From positions 27,218,001 through 27,282,000 of the forward strand of contig NC_071671.1 in the NCBI RefSeq assembly GCF_028554725.1: a DNA stretch of 64,000 nt. The letters are read 5' to 3'. Below are positions 23,720-36,446 of the stretch, piece after piece; the stretch's first letter is position 1, and each line of letters starts with the position of its first letter. Under the pieces are notes generated by a model. The model searched no databases, was not told the DNA's origin, and worked only from the letters and a program-made list of their open reading frames with translations. The DNA comes from Zeugodacus cucurbitae. Taxonomy: Eukaryota > Arthropoda > Insecta > Diptera > Tephritidae. The position numbers and the translations under genes are program-made.

Positions 23720-26138
23720 GTTATTAAGTAATTTTTTAATAAAAATAAAAATATTTCTTAAAAGCTCCAGCTCCGAACATTAAGAACTGTTTAAATTATA
23801 AAAAGATATAAAAATATTAAGTAATCTATTTATTTAGAGCACGCCAGCTACAAGCATAAAAATGCGTATATCCGCATACTTATGAATTTATGTGGACACA
23901 GGCATACGTGTGTATGTACTTTAATTTAATAAAAATCATTTAAATTGATGCAAATTACCTACACCGAGATCACTGTCACACGCTGCTCTGGTGTCGTTTT
24001 TTTAATAGGAGCGCGTAAATATTTAGCGGAAATTGTAATTTACTCATAATGCTTTGCTGACCGGCAAAGCTTGTTGACCGGATTTGAGTGCTTGACTCCT
24101 GTGTATGTGTGAAGAGGTTTGCGTGTGCTCCACGAGACACGCTATCTCTGTGTGTGCGTGGCATCTTCTGCCATAACTACTATATTTGTATTTACATAGA
24201 TTTTATCCACGACTACTATTATCTTACTTAGTCAATTAGTAGAATTAGAAGTAAACATGTTCGCAAATGCCATTGATTTAATCTGTGTTAGTCGAGCCAA
24301 CAGATTAAATACAGATTCAAAGAGCGCGCAACCGACACACACTTGCATATGTATATATATGTATGTATATGAAGGGAGTGGAATGAGCGTGAACGATTTA
24401 GTAAAAGAATTATATAAAATGTGACCTTTAGAGAACCGGTAGCTAAGCGAATACATTGACTTTACTAGAGAAGAACACTAGCAATATATACATAAATACA
24501 ATTATAATACAATGCATATCTTTGAATGTATGAATCCACATACATACGTGCACACGTTTATAAATATGTATACATAAATGTTAGTATGTAGCTGAAACCA
24601 TTTGTTTATAAATTCCATGCTATTTGCAAGTATATACATATATATGTGTGTAGCTATGTATTTACATATGTAAGTGCGTCAAGTGATATCTAAAAATAAG
24701 CAATTTCCCATCTGCGCCAAGATGACGTTGCCATACTCACTTATTTTATTTATTTATGTATTTTACTTGACGAACGCATGTCTTCAAAGCCACTAAAAAT
24801 GAGTATCCACGTCGTGTGTGGCCCATATTGTGAGTGATCGACGTACAGCAACGCGGGAGCATTTATTTACTAAAGAAGGAGACACAAAAATTAAAATAAT
24901 TGTAAAAAATCTAGGTGTGTGGCTTCATTTTCCAATGCTAGAAAACAGCTAAGTCAATAAAGTCTAGTTATTATTTATTTTACATTTATATACTATATAA
25001 TTATTATTATTTAGCCTTTTATGTATGTATGTGAGTCTTCATATATACGAATATTTTTCCGTACTCACACTTATGTACATACATTTATGCATGCTCAAGT
25101 AACAAAGATGGGGGCTCGTCCCTCCCATACACTTATACACAAATGTCTTACACGCATTCGTATCAAAAACAAATAAAAACGCGCTTACATTGAAAAATGG
25201 ACAGTTCGTGTATCTGTAAAGCGAGTAAACAAAATGGGTACACTGCACAAAATAATTGGTTAATAATACAAATGATTAATACAAAAAAATATATATATAA
25301 GTATTAATATTAAAAAAATAATAATTATTGTATGAAAATTGCTATATATTTTTGAACCATACAATTATTTTCTTCTGAAATTATGTATACATTATTTTTT
25401 ATTATTTAATTGTTTTTATTAAATTACTAATTTTTTCACAAAAAAAAATAAATTTATATTACTAAATATTTACTTTGTTAATTCAATTATTTCGAAGTCA
25501 AATAGAAAAAAGGAAATTAAAAAAGTAAAAAAAAGTATATTTCCAAAAAAATAAAAAAAAATATTTTGCTTTTTTTTCACACATTTCAATTATTTCGGAG
25601 TAATATAAAAAAAATATTTGTAAAAATTTATACTTTTACCAAAAAATTAATTTATATCATTATATATTTACTTTTTTATTTCAATTAATTCTGAGTAAAA
25701 TAGAAAAAAGTAAAACTAAAAATTTATATTTCCAAAAAAATAATTTTTTTTTCACACATTTCAATTATTTCGGAGTAATATAAAAAAACAAATATTAAAA
25801 AAAATTATATTTTTACCAAAATAAAAATTTCACTCGAAATATTTTTATTAAAAATGTTTAAATACATTGTGGAGCAAAGTACCACTTGAATCTTAGACTC
25901 ATCAAACTCATAACCGATTACACTTAATATTGACTTGATAAATTTAAAATAATTTATTTCCGTATTTGAAAATTGTAGAAATGTATCTTGAATTTTTACA
26001 TTTTTTTTACTTTCAAAAAATTAAACAAATCGAAATTACTGGTCCACACTGTTTAATTGTGAATTATGTATGTATATTCTTAGCTAACAATATTCCTTAA
26101 ACATTGCTTTATATATATTGATTTATAAAAAATATACA
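23720..26138. other. Intergenic AT-rich DNA
   Basis: No gene supported. It contains a small less AT-rich patch near 23970-24130, CATA/TATG microsatellites (24350-24660) and the tandem AT array described separately. Confidence 0.5.
25440..25830. repeat. Degenerate AT-rich tandem repeat with a TTTCAATTATTTCGGAGTAA core
   Basis: The word TTCAATTATTTCGGAGTAAT or a close relative occurs near 25481, 25585, 25679 and 25757, each followed by an A-rich segment and a TATATTTCCAAAAA- or TATACTTTTACCAA-like segment. It looks like an old array with roughly 80-105-bp units. Confidence 0.65.
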
Positions 26139-27300
26139 ATATACTCTCAACAAAGTTGCTAAGAGAGTATAGTTCACATACTGTTATTTGAATTTTTTAA
26201 AAAATATTTTAATAAAATTATTTATTTCAATTACTATATGGATAATGGTACGTTTGATATAAATTAAAAGATATATTGTTAAAGTGCGTGAACAACGTAA
26301 GTTGTTTGTAACACCCAAAACTAAACGAGTTAGATATAGGGTTATATATACCAAAGTGATCAGGGTGACGAGAAAAGTTCAAATCCGGATGTCTGTCTGT
26401 CCGTCCGTCTATCCTTCCGTTCGTATGTGCAAGCTGTAACTTGAGTAAAAATTAAGATATCTTAATGAAACTTGGTACACTTATTCCTTGGCACCATAGG
26501 AAGGTTGCAAAATCGGACCACTGCCACGCCCACAAAATGGCGAAAATCGAAAACATATAAAGATCCATAACTAAGCCATAAATAAAGCTATGGAAATAAA
26601 ATTTGGTATGAAGGATCGCACTATGAAGGGGAGGTGGGCGTGGCCCCGCCCCCAAATAGGTTTTTTGTACATATCTCGCAAACCAATAGAGCTATATATA
26701 CCAAACTTTCTGCAGTCGTTTTTTAGCCACTTCTTAATACAGTCTAAAAATGAAAGAAATCGGATAATAGCCACGCCCACCTCCCATACAAAGGTTAGGT
26801 TGAAAATTACTAAAAGTGGGTTAACTCACTAACGAAAAACATCAGAAACACTAAATTTCACATAAAAAATGGCAGATGGAAGCTGCACTAAGATTTTTTA
26901 CAAAATGGAAAATGGGCTTGGCGTGCCCACTTATGGGTCAAAAACCATATCTCAGAAACTACTCGACCGATTTCAATGAAACTTGGTTTGTAATAGTTTC
27001 CTTACAATATATAAAGTAAGCACTAGTGAAGATATCGGTGCAGAACTTTGCACAAATACTATGTTAATAGTGTGGCAGGCCATTCTAAAAATCGCCGAAA
27101 TCGGACCATAGGTTTTTAAGGCCCCATATATCGAACACGAGGACCTCGGTGCTTCTAACCTAATGTTATGGTTTCCTACTTTCAATGGACTTTATAGAAT
27201 ATATGACGAATATGTGGGTAAAATTGTGTATTATATAATATAAATAAAGTTAAATAAATAAATTGCGGTTTTACCCGAACTTAGCCCTTCCTTACTTGTT
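26139..27300 (-). repeat. Interspersed repeat family A, copy 4
   Basis: In reverse orientation: starts ATATACTCTCAACAAAGTTG and ends CCGAACTTAGCCCTTCCTTA then CTTGTT. Near its left end it is interrupted by an unrelated segment at 26184-26288 that is also found at 28469-28573. A deletion removes part of the region present at 22870-22990 in copy 3. Confidence 0.85.
26184..26288. repeat. 105-bp segment, copy 1 of a perfect duplication
   Basis: Base-for-base identical to 28469-28573. It begins TTATTTGAATTTTTTAAAAA and ends ATTGTTAAAGTGCG. Here it sits inside a family A element, breaking it between GTTCACATA and GTTGTTTGTAAC. Confidence 0.9.
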
Positions 27301-28468
27301 ATATATAATTTTACCCCTTAATTTTAATTTTTCGAAAATAAAATTTTGACTTTTGTTAAATTTCAGTGAATTAAATTTTTTATTCTAAATTAATGTGAAA
27401 AACTGTCATTTAATTATATTTATATTTTTATATCTTTAGTATAAGCACAGTCTTGAACATACTATTCACTCTTTTGTGGCGCGCTTCTAAAGACAACATT
27501 GTAACAAGTACACGCCCACCACACATATGCAAAAAAATATTAAATTTACTGTGACTGTGTGAGAACTAAACATACATGCATACATATGTACATGTGTTTA
27601 AATGCATACAAGCATATTTTTTTTTTCAAATTTATATAAACAAAAGCTTTTGTGGCACCCTGTGTTATTTTATATAAAAAAGCTCGCCTAAAAAGCTACT
27701 CATACACTTTCAAATGGCGGTTAGCTTAGTTTGTCTACTAGTTGCAAGCACACCAACGCTATGACTGACAATGGTGCTATTATACATAGTATTGTATATA
27801 TTAAATTAATTAAACTACCGGATAATGTAACACTTAACTAATTAGCGTGAGTGCATTTGAGGTGAATCGCAATACTTACAGAACATCTGCTGTGGCAAAG
27901 CAAATAGTTAATTAATTGTTGCACTAGCACTCGTCGTTTCCGTTTTCAGCAATGGCGGCTGCATAGCTAGACACGTATCAAAAATGTTGCAAATTTCGCG
28001 TTGAACTTGTATTAGATTGAAGTTATCACAGGTTTAGTGTTTAATATTAGTTCAGTAGAGTGCTTAAATGTATTTCACTAAATTATATTTATAAATATAT
28101 GTAAATTTCAGTCTTAATAAGTTACTTGGAACAATCAATTGTTGAGCAGTCACAGCTGCAGCAGAAGACCAACTGAACGAGTGTGGCAAATTCAATGCGT
28201 CAGTATGCATTTTGGCGAATAATGGAAGCTTTTGTTGTTGGTTGGAATGAATTTGGTAACACTTTGAAATGACAGCTAAAATGTTTTCTTTATGTATGCG
28301 CGTGCATTTGCAAATGAGAAGCCATTATTTATGTTTACAAACAAAATGAATGACACTGTGTAGGGTGGTAATTACAAGAACAATGTAATATACATAGTAA
28401 ATCAACAACGTGCTGGGCGGCATACGAAATGATGTGACCAGTTGATTTTTAGATTTTGTAGGAAATTT
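27301..28468. other. Intergenic DNA with a candidate minus-strand 5' exon at about 27880-28170
   Basis: The part at 27880-28170 is less AT-rich and, on the minus strand, ends in a consensus donor (GTTCT|GTAAGTATT at 27879). It could be an untranslated first exon of a minus-strand gene whose body lies to the left. No acceptor partner or coding exon was found, so it is only a candidate. Confidence 0.4.
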
Positions 28469-28573
28469 TTATTTGAATTTTTTAAAAAATATTTTAATAA
28501 AATTATTTATTTCAATTACTATATGGATAATGGTACGTTTGATATAAATTAAAAGATATATTGTTAAAGTGCG
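28469..28573. repeat. 105-bp segment, copy 2 of a perfect duplication
   Basis: Identical to 26184-26288, in the same orientation, about 2.3 kb away, and here in unrelated flanking sequence. Confidence 0.9.
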
Positions 28574-29790
28574 AAAAAATACCAGGAAAGTTTTAATACC
28601 AAAAATATATCTTTTGTCGTTACAACAACAACAAAAGTGGCATTAAGTGTCATATTATCATATTTTCTTGTTTTAATGTCAGCATCACCTGCAAACCATC
28701 ACATAAAGAAAGGCTTTAATGGTAAATCAGAAATATGCTTCCAAATGAAGCTGTTCATTTTTGCTTTGCATCATTATTATTTGTAAATCATAAAGTGACT
28801 CAGCATCATTGAATCTAAACTTTTTTTAAAGCTATACACGATTTTAAAAATAAATATTCATCACTAATAATATATGCATATCTATATGGATGTACATATG
28901 TATGTATGTAAACACCTTAGTTCCCTCAAATCATAACTCAAGCCATACAACATTCAATTCAACTGTACTTGGAAATAACAGCGTTACCAGATGTAGTCGC
29001 TACTTTTTATTGGCTTGCTGAAATAAAAGTAAAAACAAAATTAATGAACGTCATAAAATCAGAAGAGCACTACAAAGTAATAACAGCTTACGGAAAGCTT
29101 CAACAAACGAAATCAGCGATGACATCAGTTGCACTTTTCACAGTGGGTCGGGCCAGTCAATGCCTTCGTATAAATATGTACACAACAACATCAGCAGCAA
29201 CAACACCGGCAACGGAAGCACAAAACTAACAGCAACAACATTGCCTCATTCAATACCGGCTTCTAGTAGCTTACACACTCACACATATTTACTTGCATAT
29301 AAGAATAGCAACATCGGCATTCGTAGGGTTGCCATATTTCAGATTTAGTTGTAAATCAGAGCTTTTTTTGGTGAACATTAGGCGTTTGTATATTATTTTT
29401 GTATTTATTTTAGAAATACGTTTATCAGCGTAATTAGATTTGTCCATATAATTTATTTATTTATTGAAAATTAAATTTTCAAATTGTAAAATCGTGTTAC
29501 TTTTTTATTAATTTTTTTTTTTATTAAAATTTGTCATCCTGGCAACCACGTCATAACAGCATTGACACCAATGCTTGCCGCATCGCTAACGACCTCAAAA
29601 TCGGCAAACATTTATTTATTCTAATTACAACAATAACGCATAACATCTTGTTATGGCCACTTAACGTATTAGTCATTCTACACAGCATATGCATAGACGT
29701 GAATAACGAATGAAAAATTCTTACGAGTAAAAAAGTGAACCCGACGATCGTAAATTGCCATTTGAAAGCTCCCAAGCAATTGCTAGCTTC
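28574..29790. other. Upstream region of the FAMeT/DM9 gene
   Basis: No separate gene supported. A short (ACAACAACAACA) end at about 28605-28636 resembles the tail of repeat family B. The plus-strand frame at 28969-29229 has varied composition but no recognisable family. A possible initiator TCAGTT occurs at 29789-29794, about 120 bases before the start codon, but no downstream element could be confirmed. Confidence 0.4.
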
Positions 29791-29911
29791 AGTTTCAGCT
29801 TGAATCTCGTCGAGTGCGCAAGTGGATTAGCAGATACACCAAATACCAAATATTTGATTTTAAATATTATTTATATTATTAGTGCAACAACAACAGGAAA
29901 AACATAAAAAA

Positions 29912-32900
29912 ATGCCAGGTAAGTGTTGGTTTCTTGTAAATTGTGGGTGAGGGTGTAAGACGATATAAAAATTGGGGCACGTATATATAAAGAAAGTTAC
30001 TAGAAAGCAAAATAAAGTGAAAATAGAAAAAATAAGAACTAGTTCATACGTTGCGAATTCCTTTTACATATGTATGTGTATATATTATACTTGTATGTAT
30101 GTGAACTAACGCTGACTTGACTCTATTGTAATAATTCACAAGTTCGGTGTTGTATTTATTTAATTGATATTAAATTTACATTATTGTTTTTTTATTGCGT
30201 AGGTGACCTTTACACCTTACTCCTTTGGTTGACTTGACGTCCATTTCAATTTATAGGTAACTAGTTAACCTACAAATGCGGTACTCTAGTTGTGTTAAAC
30301 CTTCTATAACTGTCTGTAGAGGCAGAATCTTGTTTGAGAGGACACTTGTTAACAACAAATTTATTACTTTCAGATTTTTAATATATGAGATAATAAATTA
30401 GTGTACCTATTTGTTACATTTGATTGCATATTGATTTGTTTGTGCAAATTTTAGAAAATTATGTCATACTTTAGTAAATGAAGCATATGTACATTAGTAT
30501 GTAGATAGGTTTTATTTATATAAAAACACATATGTTCATACATATGTACATATACATACATACATACATACAAGCAACATTTTTCTCGATATACTTAAAT
30601 CTTTTGATACTTGTTTGCCGGCTAATAAGAAAACAAGAAAAAATAAAAACAACACTAAAACACTAAAACAGCTGCCGCCCAGCTTTCAATAGATTGTTGT
30701 TCGTGGTCGCTTTCATGTTTGAAAATCGAAAGATATGCATTTATAGGTATATATAATATAGATAAATATAATATGCAATAGCAAAATTCAAGTAATAATT
30801 CCACATAAGCAATACGCATATACATATAAACCTAAGCATGTATTAGCCATATACTCTTGATTTGGCTCCAAAAATAACAACGCATATCCAAGTATATATA
30901 TACATAAAAACATATGTATTTGTATTAGTCTGCATACTTTCTCGTCGTCTTTTTAACATTATTGATACTTTTACTTTGCATTCTTGTTGATTGGTATTAG
31001 CATAATTTTTTTTCAAACAAGTTATTTTTTTTTTAATATTTAATCCTAAATTTTTAATATATGCATTTTTAAAATACGCATTTTAATTAGACATATTTGA
31101 ATTAGAAATTTGTATTGGTTACACATCTTTAAAAAAATAACACGTTTAAATAAAAATAAATTAAGCTCATTTTTATGGAAAATAATGTTTTTTTCACGAA
31201 ATTCCTCAGCTAGTAATTAGCGTAGGCAACACAATTTTAATTTAAATTTAAATTTAAAATTTAAAATTAAAGACTTTTTAATGTGTTTTTTTTTTCATTT
31301 GTGTTATTAATACTTCAGTATTATGATCACATAAAAAATAAATATTCAGTTTACTTTTGCCAACAATTTTAAATATTTACTATTGATATTTAAGAAATAA
31401 TTTGAGTTAAATCTTTATTTTTGATTTTTTTAATAATTTCAGTAAAATTTTACAATTGTTTCGTTTTAAAAATAGAAATTCGGGATTAAAAATGCAGAGT
31501 ATGCGAGCGCATAACAATAGACATTTTATATTATTTGGCAAAACAAAGATAACACATTATACACTGATATATAATTATATATGCGTTTAAACAAATTTTT
31601 TATATTATTTTATTATAATATATATATTATTTTCTCGCCTGGATTAACGCATGCGAAGATTATAGTAAAAAAAACATTATTTAATCTTTAATTGGAATAT
31701 ATGTATGCATACATTATTTGTTTATGAATATTACGCATCCTTTATCTGTGATTAGTGCACATCCAGTTATTATCATTAAGTCGAAGCACAGCATTTCACC
31801 CATCTATTGGATGGAGTGAGGTGGTAGAGTAAATTAAAATTCCATATGTCTGAAAACCTAAATATCGTTCTAAAATCTGGAAAAAAAAAATAGAATAAAA
31901 TTTAATATTTTTAGCATCTAATATTGTTATAAATATGTTCCAAATCTATAATATAAAAATGAATCGCAAAATGTGTTGCTAAGCGCATAACTCGAGAACC
32001 GCTGAACCGATTTCGCAAATTCTTTATTTATAATGTTTTTAGAGGTACCGGGATGGTTCTTACGGAGAGAATTATTACGGAGAATTAGAAAAATTGCTTG
32101 TCCACAATTTTCTACACATACAAACAATTTTCATTCATTTCCGATTTCACTCATTTTCAACGCCCATATAATGGGAATAGGGACAACTTGGCACCTGTTA
32201 GTAGGCAGACAAACGACAATTCGGCCATGAAATTACTCCTAAATTGCAAATCAACGAAACACCAGTCTGCAAAATCGCAAAAAAAGAGCTATAAAGAAGA
32301 TTTTCCAGATATTCAAGTCGCTAACATTAACATTAATAACATTTTTAACGGGTTTCTGTCACTTCATGGCCTCGAAAGAGAAAGAGGCGTGTTTTTCCTG
32401 ACATGAAACCATAATATATTAAACATAAATGGCTGATTGAATGACCTATATTGGTGGTAAAAAAAAAGGATCTCTTTGATCTTAATGCGACAATTTAGAA
32501 TTTCGTTAAAGGAGAGTTGACACAGCTACAAACCAGGATGACGTATTCAATTATCCCACAGACTATTTTAAATTGCTGGACTATCCCCACTCACTTGCAA
32601 TTAAAAGTAGTGTGAGTTGTCATCATGCTGCGTAACATAAATTCTGTGAAGAAGATAATCAATATCGTCACCAAAGCCAAGATAAAGCCAACTATGAAAT
32701 TTGGTCATTTGTTACTTTCTCCAATATACGATTAAAAAAATCAAAGTTTTACAAATTATGATGATTTACGCTTAACACAGATCTACAATAATGTCTATCA
32801 TTCATTTTAAAATTTATCGCCTATAACGTTTTCGTTTTTATGAGTAAGAATTTTTTCTCTGCATTGAAAGAATTACTAATTTAATGTATACCTTAGCCAC

Positions 32901-35900
32901 AAAAACGTGTGGCCGGGCATGCTAGTAAAATAATAAAAATAAATGAAGAAAAATTTAATAACGTTAATATTAATAAGTAAAATTATATTCAAAATTAAAT
33001 TAATTCATTTAAAAGTTAAAAACATAATATTTATTTTATATAAAAAAATTTTAAATATTTAATTAATATTAATATATTAACATAAGATGAAAAATTTTAA
33101 CTTACTTATTAAATTTTATTTATAATTTTTTTTACCAAAATATGTAAAATTTAAACAACAATTGAAAATTTTCAATAATACAATTTTTCCAAATATTTTT
33201 TTTTATTCTATTAAAGCTTTTAAAATAACAGCAATTAAGTACCTTCTGTGAAAAAAAAACAGTATATAATCTACGCATTGGAATGTAAATATTTGATTTT
33301 TTACGAAAACATTATTAATTCTCAGCTTTTGGCGGACTTTCAAACAAGCTAACATATTTGTCATTACATACATACATAGTAAACATATATACCTACAAAT
33401 TTGCATATTGTTTTGCTGATAACATACATTTATTTTTAATTGAACACGTCATAATTTACGAGTATATACATATGTATGTATGTGAATAGGTACCTGAACC
33501 AGTCAGTTTGTAATTAAACTCTACATCAAGTCTCTGTTTAAGCTTACAATGATAACGTCATTCGAAATCGAAAACATTAAATCAGTCATAAGCATTATAA
33601 ACCATGTTTTCGTGATCATTAGTAAACATATATACTTGCTTGTAAACATATACTGATTTAAATATATATTTATGGTTTGTATTAGGTATATAACGCAAAA
33701 TAATAATGACCTCACTACATTCAGCTAACAAAACAAAATTATACTAGACATTTGTTATTTAATTTAAGCAAACTGTAGTAGGTGGTGGCCGGTGCCCATA
33801 GTAGCGACTGTTGTTTGTTTGTCAACCCGAAACACAATTTGTTTTTGCAAAAAAACGAAAATTGAAAAACAAGTCAGCAATAGAATGAAAGAAGAATAAC
33901 AAATATTAAAAAAAAATAAAAACAAATTGTAAGTTTGTATATATGTATGTATGTCTTACAGTCCAAATAGAGTGCGATCCACATAGAGTGGAAGAATACA
34001 CAAATACTCACATTAATTAGCAACAAACGGATTTTTGTTTTCTGTACTTTTACTTTTTTTGTGTATCAAACACCCATTATATGTGCAATTAGCACAGCCG
34101 GTATATACAATATGTCTGTATGTATGTGGCTATAATCGAGTTCGTGCTTACAAACTTATGAAAAAAAAATTCGTGCTTTTGCATGAGAATTACAAAAAAC
34201 TCACGCTTTAACAATAAAATTTTGTGCGACTTAATAGTGTAAAATAAAAAAAGAGAAACAATTATCACCTAGAAGATTCTAGACGGGCAGCCATTTAAGT
34301 TTTCTGTTTAAGCGTTGTTTTGAAATGATGTCATACATACATATACATATACACTATTATATATAAAAATGTGTATGCTTTTAGGTACATTAATCTTTCC
34401 ATCTACTTCTTTTTAACCCCATTCCATTTGCTACGTTATGACTTTATTGAACAATTTATATATAAAAAAGAAAAAAATTGTGGATGTGTTATATTTTCGT
34501 TGATTCGTGCGATTTTCACATTCGTTGATATGCAAGTAAATATGAAATGAAAAAAAAAAAAAACGATTTCAATCTGATGAAGATAAATTTTTTGTGCACA
34601 CTAATGGGATAAAATCGTGAATTTCAATTAGTCAAAATCTTAGCCATATTCTGTGGTTACAAAGCCATTTAGACATATTAGAGTTTTAGTTTTCGTCGAC
34701 GTAATAGACTGCAGATGATAAATATACAAGTTGGGTGCTTTTTTTCAAAATTCTGCTTAATTTAGTCAATTAGATAATTATGTAAAATGCTACAATTACT
34801 AATTGACTTAATTAAAGAAATTTTGTTAATTATATACCCTTATAACATTGATAATGCACATATGAAACAATTGTTAATTGACTCAATTACGGAAATTTAG
34901 TCAATTAGTTAATTGTCGACACTAACACAATTGATAATAATAATACACATAGGAAAGAATTGTTAATTGACTCAATTAAGAAAATTTAGTCAATTAGCTA
35001 ATTATCGACACTAATACAATTGATAATACACATGGAAAACAATTGCCAATGTACTCAATTAAAAAATTAAGTAAATTAGCTAATTGTCTTCTCTTATACA
35101 ATTAATAACACACACGAAACAATTGTTAATAGACTCAGTTACGAAAATTTTCTCAATCAACAATTGAGAAAACACATAGAAAACATTATGCTAATTTACT
35201 CAATTAAAGAAATTTAGTTAATTAGCTAATTGTGACATCGATCATGACTCATCAACGGCATTATGAATCAGAATTCGAAACTGAAACTGTAGCTGATGAT
35301 GTCTAATCTCTATTTCATAACGGTGCTATTCAAGTACCTGAACCGCCAACAAATATTTTTCTCACATTTAAAAATCTTGAATTACATAAAAACAATATAT
35401 AAAGTATAATAATGCAATTGAAAGCATTTTCTATACTCAGCAATCAAATATTTATTATATTTCTTTTCTTGAAATTTCTTACAGAAATCAACACACCCGA
35501 CAAATTGGAATACCAATTCCATCCCGTCTCTGGCGGTGTGTTCACATTCAAAGTGCGCGCCGCACACGATGCCCATTTGGCATTGACCGCATCCCCCGTG
35601 GAGGCAGAACCCATGTATGAGGTCTTCATTGGCGGCTGGGAGAATACCAAATCGGTGATCAGGAAGGATCGCCAGAAGCCCGATGTTGTAGAAGTGCACA
35701 CACCTGGCATTTTGGAAGCTGGTGAATTCCGTGGCTTCTGGATACGTTGGTACGATAATGTCATCACTGTTGGACGTGAAGGTGAGGCAGCCGCCTTCCT
35801 GTCGTACGATGCACAAAACTTGTTCCCCGTTAACTATGTGGGCGTTTGCACCGGTTGGGGTGCCAGCGGCAGTTGGATCATTGATGGTAATTTAAATACA

Positions 35901-36446
35901 TTTAATTGCTTTTGCATTACATTGCAGTAATTTGTTTTATTTGTATCTTTTTTTATGAACATCACAGAGGCTCAACCAGCTAGTGCTCCAGTTTTGGGCT
36001 TTGCTCCACCATGCGGCAGCGGTCCTGGCTGTTGGGTACCAGCATCCGGTGGCACCGTACCACCCGCCGCTGTAGAGGGTGGCTTCGATGGTAGCGAACA
36101 ATTGTACGTAGCGCGTGCACGTCATGAAAGTGACCTCATTCCCGGCAAATTGCATCCATCACATGGTGTCTGCTATGTGGCATGGGGTGGTGGCGAACAT
36201 GGACACGCCGAATACGAGGTACTCTGCTCGAGCGGTGGTCAATGGTTGCCCGCAGATAACGGTAGCATTCCATCGAACGCTTTCCCTGCCGGCGAAACCG
36301 CCGAAGGTGAACCACTGTTCATCGGTCGCGCCACACACGACGGCACAATCACGGTGGGCAAAGTGCAGCCATCTCATGGATGTTGTTACATTCCATATGG
36401 CGGCGAGGAGGTCGCCTACAAGGAGTTCGAGGTGTTTGTTGTCTAA
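29912..36446 (+). CDS. Farnesoic acid O-methyltransferase-like / DM9 domain protein (Drosophila CG10527-type)
   Basis: Three coding exons: 29912-29918 (ATGCCAG, donor CAG|GTAAGT), 35485-35886 and 35968-36446, together 295 residues. Residues about 4-136 form the FAMeT-like (Methyltransf_FA) domain, with PVSGGVFTFKVRAAHDAHLA and GEFRGFWIRWYDNVITVGRE; residues about 158-295 form two DM9 repeats (DUF3421), each with a PSHG..Y block. It reads almost colinearly with Drosophila CG10527. The domain was named after a crustacean juvenile-hormone enzyme, but it is also used as a non-enzymatic ligand-binding fold, so methyltransferase activity should not be assumed. No signal peptide is visible with the spliced MPEINTPDK start; the hydrophobic N-terminus obtained by starting at 35412 is intronic sequence. 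A polyadenylation signal AATAAA lies at 36884-36889. Confidence 0.92.
31945..32925 (+). mobile_element. Helitron with decayed helicase remnant
   Basis: The left end is TCTATAATATAAAAATGAAT and the right end is GGGCATGCTAG, preceded by a short hairpin (CCACA/TGTGG at about 32897-32912). The flanking bases are A on the left and T on the right, matching Helitron insertion between A and T with a 5' TC and 3' CTAG. Just inside the left end is GCTAAGCGCATAACTCGAGA then ACCGCTGAACCGATTT, a wording common in insect Helitrons. Around 32540-32630 the plus strand reads YPTDYFKLLDYPHSLAIK, resembling the late Pif1-type helicase region. Stops and size (981 bp) show that it is non-autonomous. Confidence 0.8.
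34761..35235. repeat. Degenerate tandem array rich in TTAATTG/CAATTAG words
   Basis: Six to seven units of about 55-90 bases. Typical words are AACAATTGTTAATTGACTCA, TTTAGTCAATTAGCTAATTG and ACACTAATACAATTGATAAT. TTTAG(T)CAATTAG occurs near 34761, 34896, 34985 and, changed, near 35066 and 35212. It lies 250-720 bases upstream of exon 2 of the FAMeT/DM9 gene. Confidence 0.8.

Larger units (their letters stand above)
29919..35484 (+). other. Intron 1 of the FAMeT/DM9 gene (about 5.6 kb)
   Basis: Begins GTAAGTGTTGG and ends GAAATTTCTTACAG. It is AT-rich, with CATA microsatellites (about 30060-30570), a Helitron-like insertion at 31945-32925 and a tandem array at 34761-35235. No nested gene was found. 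Confidence 0.85.

Noticed and set aside
28969..29229. 86-residue plus-strand frame upstream of the FAMeT/DM9 gene
   Set aside because: Composition is fairly protein-like, but no homology is recognised and no splice or start context supports it. Left unannotated.
35412..35484. Hydrophobic N-terminus (LKAFSILSNQIFIIFLFLKF) as a signal peptide of the FAMeT/DM9 protein
   Set aside because: It lies upstream of a clear TTTCTTACAG acceptor and has no counterpart in the Drosophila protein; splicing from ATGCCAG at 29912 restores the conserved MPEINTPDK start.
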